From Pseudomonadota bacterium (GTDB lineage: Bacteria; Pseudomonadota; Alphaproteobacteria; Rhizobiales; Hyphomicrobiaceae): a stretch of 11,566 bases of DNA. Numbering within the stretch: position 1 is the stretch's first letter; every line of letters begins with the position of its first letter. The stretch is from assembly GCA_003242645.1 (NCBI GenBank), contig QGVC01000086.1, positions 1 through 11,566 of the forward strand, written 5' to 3'. Under the pieces are notes generated by a model that was not told the origin of the DNA, did no database searches, and was given only the letters and a program-made list of their open reading frames with translations. Made by a program: the position numbers and the translations under genes. This document shows, piece after piece, positions 7,264-11,566 of the stretch.

Positions 7264-7686
7264 CTATTCGAGCTCAGGCTTCATGCTCCGCAGCCGTTTG
7301 ATTTCGCTGCGACGGGCCTTGAGTTCGAGCCGGCGTTCCTTGGCTGCCTGGCTTGGTCGCGTGGGAATGCGCCGCTTCGGCTCAACGGAAGCCCGTCGGA
7401 TCAGCTCTGCCAGTCGGCGACGAACCTCTGCCCGGTTGAGCTCCTGCGTGCGGTGACGTTCGGCGCGAAGGACGAGAACGCCGTCCTTGGTCATCCGCCG
7501 GCCGGCAAGGCGCCGCAGGCGAACGCGCACGGCAGGCGGCAGGCTTTCGCTCGCTGCCACGTTGAAGCGCAGCTCCACAGCGGTCGAGACCTTGTTGACG
7601 TTTTGCCCGCCCGGCCCCGAAGCGCGAATGAAGCGCTCCTCGATCTCCGTCTCGGGGATGCTGAGCGTGTCGGAAATGCGAATCAC
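7264..7686 (-). CDS. arfB: Alternative ribosome-rescue factor ArfB (peptidyl-tRNA hydrolase)
   Basis: ArfB (YaeJ) enters ribosomes stalled without a stop codon and hydrolyses the peptidyl-tRNA. The GGQ catalytic motif lies at residues 26-28 inside SGPGGQNVNKVSTAVELRF. Unlike release factors 1 and 2, the protein has no codon-recognition domain. It ends instead in a basic tail (about 103-137, rich in R and K) that sits in the empty mRNA channel. I chose the GTG at 7686, which gives 140 residues, the same length as E. coli ArfB, with the sequence beginning right before ISDTLSIP and a good GAGGGA upstream. The ATG at 7716 adds ten residues and has no ribosome site. The monooxygenase gene follows 57 bases downstream. 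The acyltransferase gene is divergent. Confidence 0.93.
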   Translation of the reverse strand: MIRISDTLSIPETEIEERFIRASGPGGQNVNKVSTAVELRFNVAASESLPPAVRVRLRRLAGRRMTKDGVLVLRAERHRTQELNRAEVRRRLAELIRRASVEPKRRIPTRPSQAAKERRLELKARRSEIKRLRSMKPELE

Positions 7687-7865
7687 AGTTATTCCCTCGC
7701 GGGGGTGGCCCGTCATCTACAAACGAGAAAGGAACTCATCAGCCGCTTGAACCCCACCCATCAAAATTCCGGCGCCATTGGCACCAGGATAACGGCCTGC
7801 TGACCCTTGCGTGGTGCTCTCTCAGTTGGCATCAACCTGCGTCCACAACGAAAGGCTCACGACTG
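7687..7865. other. Divergent spacer between arfB and the acyltransferase gene
   Basis: The 179 bases hold the promoters of two divergent genes, but I see no hexamer pair good enough to call. Most of it is GC-rich and without obvious dyads. The AAAGG at 7851-7855 is the likely ribosome site of the plus-strand gene. Confidence 0.5.
7693..7698 (-). promoter_or_regulatory. Ribosome binding site deciding the arfB GTG start
   Basis: GAGGGA (minus strand, 7698 to 7693) sits six bases before the GTG at 7686. The alternative upstream ATG at 7716 is preceded by a pyrimidine-rich stretch without any Shine-Dalgarno match. This supports the shorter, 140-residue product. Confidence 0.65.
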
Positions 7866-8816
7866 GTGCCGAAGGTCTACAAGAAGAGGCGATCCAGATT
7901 CCGGCTGCCGCCGGCGTTGCGTGACCTCCAGTTCCGTGCCGAGTACCTGTTGCTCCGTCTTGTCGCCGGACTGGTCCGCGCCATGCCGCTGAGCGTTGCC
8001 GTTGCCGTGTCTGCGAAGGCGTGGCGCTGGTTGGCGCCTGTCATATCGCGCGTCCGGCACGAGCGGGCTCTGGCAAATCTCGCCATCGCCTTTCCGGAGA
8101 AGAGCGAGGCGGAGCGCCTGGAGATCGCCCTCGCCCACTGGGAGAACCTCGGGCGGGTCATGGCTGAAACAATGCAGATCGACCGCGTGATCCGCGATCC
8201 CTCCCGCATCGAGATCGAAAATCTCGCGCTGTTCAGCCGCTACAAGGACAAGCTCGGACCGGCGATCGGCGTCTCGCTGCACATGGGCAACTGGGAGCTT
8301 GCCATCTGGCCGCTGGTCGTTGCGGGCGCCAACCCGGCCGCCGTCTACCGCTCCGTCAACAACCCATACGTCGACCGGTATTTGCGGGCACAACGGAAGG
8401 ACCTCTACCCCGGCGGGCTGTTCGGAAGAGGCAGAGTTGAGGGCGACCACGACGAGAGCCAGCGGACGGCAAGGATCATCACCGATTATGTACGCCGTGG
8501 CGGGCGCCTAGGTCTCGTTTGTGATCTTCACGACCGGACGGGCATCCCAGTGCCGTTCTTCGGCAAGCCGGCGAGAACACAGGCAATCGCCGCAATGATC
8601 GCTCGACGGGTGGGCGCGCGCATCTGGCTTGCGCGCTGCCTCCGCATCGGCAAGGAGAGCCGCTTCCGCATTCAAATCAAGGAGTTGAAGGTGCCGCGCA
8701 CTTCCAACCCGGCCGACGACATCAGGGCCATCATGACCGAAATGCAAGCCCAGTTCGAGCTGTGGGTCCGAGAAGCGCCGGAGCAGTGGATGTGGTCGAA
8801 CAGGCGCTGGAGCTGA
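7866..8816 (+). CDS. LpxL/HtrB-family lysophospholipid (lipid A) acyltransferase
   Basis: Members of this family are inner-membrane enzymes that move an acyl chain from acyl-ACP to the sugar backbone of lipid A or to a related lipid. The 316-residue product has the family length. An amphipathic to hydrophobic N-terminal segment (about 22-60) probably anchors it in the membrane. The catalytic H-x4-D/E motif is HMGNWE (H139, E144). Further family marks are VYRSVNNPYVD (160-170), the LCD/RTGIPVPFFGKPARTQA block (about 218-240), and the closing EQWMWSNRRW (306-315). The start is GTG at 7866, ten bases after AAAGG; the next methionine is residue 40, too far in. Which acyl group or lipid is used cannot be told, so no lpxL or lpxXL symbol is given. 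The malyl-CoA lyase gene follows after 69 bases on the same strand. Confidence 0.9.
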   Translation: MPKVYKKRRSRFRLPPALRDLQFRAEYLLLRLVAGLVRAMPLSVAVAVSAKAWRWLAPVISRVRHERALANLAIAFPEKSEAERLEIALAHWENLGRVMAETMQIDRVIRDPSRIEIENLALFSRYKDKLGPAIGVSLHMGNWELAIWPLVVAGANPAAVYRSVNNPYVDRYLRAQRKDLYPGGLFGRGRVEGDHDESQRTARIITDYVRRGGRLGLVCDLHDRTGIPVPFFGKPARTQAIAAMIARRVGARIWLARCLRIGKESRFRIQIKELKVPRTSNPADDIRAIMTEMQAQFELWVREAPEQWMWSNRRWS

Positions 8817-8885
8817 TTGGCCGGTTGCGAGACTGATGCTAGTCGTCCCGCGTTCACAAAAAGAAATCTCGAATCGAGGAGTTCA

Positions 8886-9938
8886 ATGCCAGCTACGCGT
8901 ACCCCAGCCAAGTTCTATGCACCGCTCGCCATCGGCGCACCGCAACCGCTGCGCCAGCTTCCCGTCAGGCTGGAGCGGTTGCTCCATTTCATCCCCCCGC
9001 ACAACCCAAAGATCCGCGCCCGTTTGCCGGAGACGATTGCCACCGTAGACGTGCTCGTCGGCAACTTGGAGGATGCGATACCAGCCGACGAGAAAGAGGC
9101 GGCGCGCCGCGGCTTCATCGAGTTGGCGCAGCAGCACGACTTCGGCAAGACGGGCCTGTGGGTACGCATCAATGCTCTCAACTCGCCGTGGGTGCTCGAC
9201 GATCTTTTGGAAATTGTGCCGGCCGTCGGCTCCAAGCTCGATGTGATCATGCTTCCCAAGGTGGAAGGCCCTTGGGACATTCATTACCTTGACCAGCTCC
9301 TCGCGCAGCTCGAAGCCAAGCATCGCATCGAGAAGCCGATCCTCATCCACGCCCTTTTGGAAACGGCGGAAGGTGTCTCGAACGTCGAGGAGATCGCGGC
9401 CGCAAGCCCGCGCATGCATGGCATGAGTCTCGGGCCGGCGGACCTTGCCGCATCGCGGGGCATGAAGACGACCAGAGTTGGCGGTGGTCATCCCGGTTAC
9501 GGCGTTCTCGCCGATCCCACTCCGGACGGAGGACCGCGTGCGTTCTATCAGCAGGACCTCTGGCATTACACGATCGCGCGGATGGTTGATGCCTGCGTGC
9601 GCAACGGCATCAAGCCGTTCTACGGCCCCTTCGGCGACTTCTCCGATGACGCCGCATGCGAAAGTCAGTTCCGCAACGCCTTCCTGATGGGCTGCGTCGG
9701 TGCGTGGACCTTGCATCCAAGGCAAATTCCGATCGCCAAGCGTGTCTTCAGCCCCGATCCGAACGAGGTGGCCTTCGCAAAGCGCATTCTAGACGCGATG
9801 CCGGACGGCACCGGCGCAGTCATGATCGACGGCAAGATGCAAGATGACGCGACCTGGAAACAGGCGAAGGTTATCGTCGACCTCGCCCGGCTGGTGAAAG
9901 AGAAAGACCCCGACCTGGCAGCAGCTTATGCGATTTGA
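8886..9938 (+). CDS. HpcH/HpaI (CitE) family CoA lyase, probable L-malyl-CoA/beta-methylmalyl-CoA lyase
   Basis: These Mg-dependent enzymes cleave or form malyl-type CoA esters (malyl-CoA to glyoxylate and acetyl-CoA), feeding the serine cycle, the ethylmalonyl-CoA pathway or glyoxylate metabolism. The 350-residue TIM-barrel product shows [11 protein letters not shown] (60-70), WVRIN (92-96), MLPKVEGP (122-129), the metal ligand E159 in LLETAEG, the second ligand D186 in [18 protein letters not shown] (247-254) and WTLHPRQI (274-281). The 27-residue spacing between E159 and D186 equals that remembered for the paired ligands of characterised malyl-CoA lyases. Most relatives I recall have HPSQ where this has HPRQ. 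The ATG has GAGGAG four bases upstream. No serine-cycle genes are nearby, so the physiological substrate is open. Confidence 0.9.
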   Translation: MPATRTPAKFYAPLAIGAPQPLRQLPVRLERLLHFIPPHNPKIRARLPETIATVDVLVGNLEDAIPADEKEAARRGFIELAQQHDFGKTGLWVRINALNSPWVLDDLLEIVPAVGSKLDVIMLPKVEGPWDIHYLDQLLAQLEAKHRIEKPILIHALLETAEGVSNVEEIAAASPRMHGMSLGPADLAASRGMKTTRVGGGHPGYGVLADPTPDGGPRAFYQQDLWHYTIARMVDACVRNGIKPFYGPFGDFSDDAACESQFRNAFLMGCVGAWTLHPRQIPIAKRVFSPDPNEVAFAKRILDAMPDGTGAVMIDGKMQDDATWKQAKVIVDLARLVKEKDPDLAAAYAI

Positions 9939-9951
9939 GACAAGTTGTGCG

Positions 9952-9980
9952 CTTGCTGCAACAACAGGGGAGCGCTAATC
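9952..9980 (+). promoter_or_regulatory. Candidate heat-shock-type promoter for hspQ
   Basis: CTTGCT (9952-9957) and CTAATC (9975-9980) are separated by 17 bases. Alphaproteobacterial RpoH promoters are described as CTTG-type -35 and CTAT/CCAT-type -10 elements at about this spacing, so the match is partial. It sits just after the malyl-CoA lyase stop and would give a leader of about 90-95 bases containing the hairpins at 10017-10070. Confidence 0.3.
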
Positions 9981-10016
9981 AGCTATTCTCATCGCAACTG
10001 GGTGCACAAATTGGGG

Positions 10017-10054
10017 GGGCTGGCACCGGTGCACACCCAAAAAGGTGCCAGTCC
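10017..10054 (+). repeat. Long hairpin in the hspQ leader (fold A)
   Basis: CTGGCACC (10020-10027) pairs perfectly with GGTGCCAG (10044-10051). Three more pairs outside (10017-10019 with 10052-10054, one of them G-U) extend the stem to 11 bp around a 16-base loop. There is no T-run. The core and its flanks resemble palindromic REP-type intergenic repeats as well as a leader-RNA structure. The right arm can also pair downstream. Confidence 0.6.
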
Positions 10055-10070
10055 GGGGAGCTCTGGTACC
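10044..10070 (+). promoter_or_regulatory. Alternative hairpin in the hspQ leader (fold B)
   Basis: GGTGCCAG (10044-10051), the right arm of the upstream hairpin, can pair equally with CTGGTACC (10063-10070): seven Watson-Crick pairs and one G-U. The 11-base loop (10052-10062) carries GGGGAG, the only Shine-Dalgarno-like run upstream of hspQ. Folds A and B exclude each other. This is the architecture of a conformational switch, but a switch is only inferred. Confidence 0.4.
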
Positions 10071-10079
10071 CAACCTGTC

Positions 10080-10412
10080 ATGAGCAAAGTTCGCGTGGCC
10101 AAATACGCGATCGGCCAAGTGGTTCGCCATCGCTTCTTTCCGTTTCGCGGCGTCATCTTCGACGTAGACCCCGTCTTCAACAACACCGAGGAGTGGTGGC
10201 TGTCGATTCCGGAGGAGATCCGCCCGAGCAAGGACCAGCCCTACTATCACTTGCTGGCGGAAAACGCCGAGACCGAATACGTCGCCTACGTCTCCGAGCA
10301 GAACCTGATGCTGGACGAGAGCGGCATTCCATTGCGGAATCCGAAGGTGCAGGAGCTGTTCGCGGAAATCGGGGAAGGGCGGTATCAGGCCACCTTCGTG
10401 CTGCCGAACTGA
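10080..10412 (+). CDS. hspQ: Heat shock protein HspQ (YccV family, hemimethylated-DNA-binding fold)
   Basis: HspQ is a small cytoplasmic protein first described in E. coli as binding hemimethylated oriC DNA and affecting DnaA stability, later as a heat-shock protein and Lon specificity factor. The 110-residue product has the usual length. Family marks are the N-terminal GQVVRHRFFPFRGVIFDVDP (12-31), EEWW (37-40), YYHLLAEN (55-62) and YVAYVSEQNL (67-76). The ATG at 10080 gives the expected MSKVRVAKYAIGQ start; the frame is open upstream to 9945 but those residues are not family-like. There is no proper ribosome site: the nearest purine run, GGGGAG (10055-10060), ends 19 bases before the ATG. 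The gene follows the malyl-CoA lyase and converges on dmsC. Confidence 0.93.
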   Translation: MSKVRVAKYAIGQVVRHRFFPFRGVIFDVDPVFNNTEEWWLSIPEEIRPSKDQPYYHLLAENAETEYVAYVSEQNLMLDESGIPLRNPKVQELFAEIGEGRYQATFVLPN

Positions 10413-10460
10413 TCGACTGCGTACCGGAATTCGCTGCGGACGGCTTGACCCACCATGATG

Positions 10461-10504
10461 GGCCTGAGACCGGTTTTCGTCGCTGACGCGCGCGGTCTCA
10501 GGCC
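10461..10504. terminator. Perfect 12-bp hairpin between convergent hspQ and dmsC
   Basis: GGCCTGAGACCG (10461-10472) pairs without mismatch with CGGTCTCAGGCC (10493-10504) around a 20-base loop; CGTC/GACG (10478-10481, 10485-10488) can form an inner four-pair stem. The right arm includes the dmsC stop codon (10500 to 10498). No T-run follows on either strand. Its place between two convergent genes and its symmetry favour a bidirectional transcript end or a 3'-protective structure. Confidence 0.55.
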
Positions 10505-11445
10505 GCCTCCTTCCCGTAATAAAGCATCACCACGTGCTCGGCCTCGGCGAAGAACAGCCAACGCTCGACCAGCACGCCAATGCCTGCCGATACGACCGCA
10601 ACGAGGGCCAATAACAGCCCGAGCTGCGCGCCGGTCATGAGCATCAGAAGGGACAGTAGCCCCGGGACAAGGAAGGTCAGAATTACCGCAATGCGGCGCA
10701 GCTTCTTCGCATGCTTGCGGCCGATTTGGTAGCCCATCTCCCGCATGACGTAGTTGGGCTGCGTATGCGGCTGCTCGAGCACGCGGACCTTGCCGAACCG
10801 GCCAAGGCCCGTCGCCTGCTCTATCGTGTACGAACGCTCCGCATTATCGACCCGGGACCACGACGCAGTCTTCAGTATCCAGGCTGCTGCGATCGCCAGA
10901 ATCGCAAGCAAAGGCGCCCAGTCCGTCGCGATGCCGAAAAGCAGAAGGAGAAAATTGAGAAGAATGGCTCCCGTTGCTAGGGCGAGCGCGATGTAAACGG
11001 GTACCACGAACGGCTGGTGCCATGCGCGGATCGTGGGAAGTGACGCGTAGATCATCCCCGTGCAGATGAGCGTCGCCACGGCCAGAGCCGCGGCCAGCAC
11101 ACCCATCAGGGCGAAAAAACCATCCGTTCGCTCCAGGAAAACCCAACCAATCCCGAACAGTCCTGCCGGAACATAGGTTGCAATGGCCGCGACGCCTTCG
11201 CGGGATAGCCAGGAGGTCCGCCACTGAGACAGCGCTCGCCAAGCTCGCTCCGGACGGCCAAGGTGCGCCGTCGACGACAGCAAGCCGCCGGTGATGAGCA
11301 GGAGTGCCAGCCCTAGCCCGACCAAGCCGAAGGCAGACGTCTGCGGCACCCACCCGAGCGGACCGAGAAGTCCCAACCAGATGAGAAGACCGTAGCCGGC
11401 CCCTGAAGCCGTCGTGAAGAAGATCACTGAGTAGGCGGGATGCAT
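10498..11445 (-). CDS. dmsC: DMSO reductase-type membrane anchor subunit (DmsC family)
   Basis: DmsC-type proteins anchor a molybdopterin/iron-sulfur oxidoreductase to the inner membrane and pass electrons from quinol to it. The 315-residue product is hydrophobic, with about eight membrane segments (near 5-27, 36-56, 84-103, 109-134, 144-170, 176-193, 250-270, 274-292). Family marks are HLGRPERAWRALS (61-73), GLGRFGKVRVLEQPHTQPNY (213-232) within the long loop 194-250, REMGYQIGRKHAKKLR (235-250), and the C-terminal FFAEAEHVVMLYYG (298-311). The start ATG at 11445 is preceded by CAGG at short distance. The catalytic and iron-sulfur subunits should lie upstream, past the right edge. The real substrate need not be DMSO, because the same anchor serves several molybdoenzymes. 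Confidence 0.88.
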   Translation of the reverse strand: MHPAYSVIFFTTASGAGYGLLIWLGLLGPLGWVPQTSAFGLVGLGLALLLITGGLLSSTAHLGRPERAWRALSQWRTSWLSREGVAAIATYVPAGLFGIGWVFLERTDGFFALMGVLAAALAVATLICTGMIYASLPTIRAWHQPFVVPVYIALALATGAILLNFLLLLFGIATDWAPLLAILAIAAAWILKTASWSRVDNAERSYTIEQATGLGRFGKVRVLEQPHTQPNYVMREMGYQIGRKHAKKLRRIAVILTFLVPGLLSLLMLMTGAQLGLLLALVAVVSAGIGVLVERWLFFAEAEHVVMLYYGKEAA

Positions 11446-11448
11446 TGA

Positions 11449-11566
11449 TCAGCCTGTTGGAATAGGTCTCATCGCCCCTCCCCTCAGCGGGATGGGCACG
11501 TGAAGTAAGGCATGATGGAACAGGTGGGACGGGGCCACAGATGACTCGGTCGCGTCAGAGCAGCCC
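11449..11566 (-). CDS. Possible C-terminal end of the gene upstream of dmsC (partial)
   Basis: On the minus strand one frame is open from the right edge to a TGA at 11451-11449, giving 38 residues that include SHLFHHALLHVPIPLRGG. The stop lies three bases before the dmsC ATG, the spacing expected for a translationally coupled iron-sulfur subunit (DmsB-type). No cysteine cluster or other family motif is visible. The last codons include some unusual for this genome, so a non-coding spacer is also possible. Confidence 0.3.
   Translation of the reverse strand, partial: GCSDATESSVAPSHLFHHALLHVPIPLRGGAMRPIPTG

Noticed and set aside
7261..7275. Small hairpin GAGCT/AGCTC at the end of arfB
   Set aside because: Only five pairs, no T-run, and it lies between same-strand genes; too weak to call a terminator.
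7687..7716. Ten-residue N-terminal extension of ArfB starting at an ATG
   Set aside because: No Shine-Dalgarno sequence precedes that ATG, whereas the GTG at 7686 has one and yields the canonical length.
6700..7803. 367-codon open frame on the plus strand
   Set aside because: It is antisense to the monooxygenase and arfB, both with clear catalytic motifs. It has no recognisable domain and no credible start region.
8883..9725. 280-codon open frame on the minus strand
   Set aside because: It is the reverse complement of the well-supported malyl-CoA lyase-type gene; the composition is shadow-like.
10001..10035. Direct repeat GGTGCACA (10001-10008, 10028-10035) as a possible iteron or attachment site
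   Set aside because: Only two short copies, partly overlapping the hairpin loop, with no integrase, tRNA or replication gene nearby.

Overview
The window looks like chromosomal, housekeeping-type DNA from a GC-rich alphaproteobacterium, most probably of the Hyphomicrobiales (Rhizobiales). That placement is inference. It rests on the divergent lptG-lptF / pepA arrangement, on a 350-residue malyl-CoA lyase-type protein whose N-terminus and motifs resemble those remembered from Bradyrhizobium-like genomes, and on hspQ, arfB and a DmsC-type anchor carried as scattered small units. There is no phage, IS element, CRISPR array, toxin-antitoxin pair or tRNA, and no compact defence-like operon.

Left part (1-5100). 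On the minus strand lptF and the 5' two-thirds or so of lptG encode the two membrane permeases of the lipopolysaccharide export transporter; lptG runs off the left edge. Divergently, after a 313-base spacer, comes pepA (leucyl aminopeptidase), with every catalytic residue visible. pepA is not followed by holC, its usual partner. Instead there is a small AT-rich spot with palindromes and then a GTG-started gene for a secreted, glutamine-rich protein of unknown function, closed by a clear Rho-independent terminator.

Middle (5100-7870). mazG (nucleotide-pyrophosphate 'house cleaning') runs convergently into a FAD-dependent monooxygenase. Only 12 bases separate the two stop codons, and a hairpin holds both. 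Upstream of the monooxygenase on the same strand is arfB, the peptidyl-tRNA hydrolase that rescues stalled ribosomes.

Right part (7870-11566). On the plus strand lie a lipid A-type lysophospholipid acyltransferase, a CitE/malyl-CoA lyase family enzyme and hspQ (heat-shock, YccV family). The hspQ leader holds three mutually complementary segments that can form two alternative hairpins. hspQ converges on dmsC, the membrane anchor of a DMSO reductase-type molybdoenzyme whose other subunits would lie beyond the right edge. A perfect 12-bp hairpin between hspQ and dmsC probably ends one or both transcripts.

Envelope biogenesis (lptFG, the acyltransferase), quality control (pepA, mazG, arfB, hspQ) and metabolism (malyl-CoA lyase, monooxygenase, DmsC) sit as small independent units, not as one system. 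I do not see a new multi-gene system. The most interesting items are the hspQ leader, the low-complexity insertion in the secreted protein, and the hairpins at the convergent gene ends.
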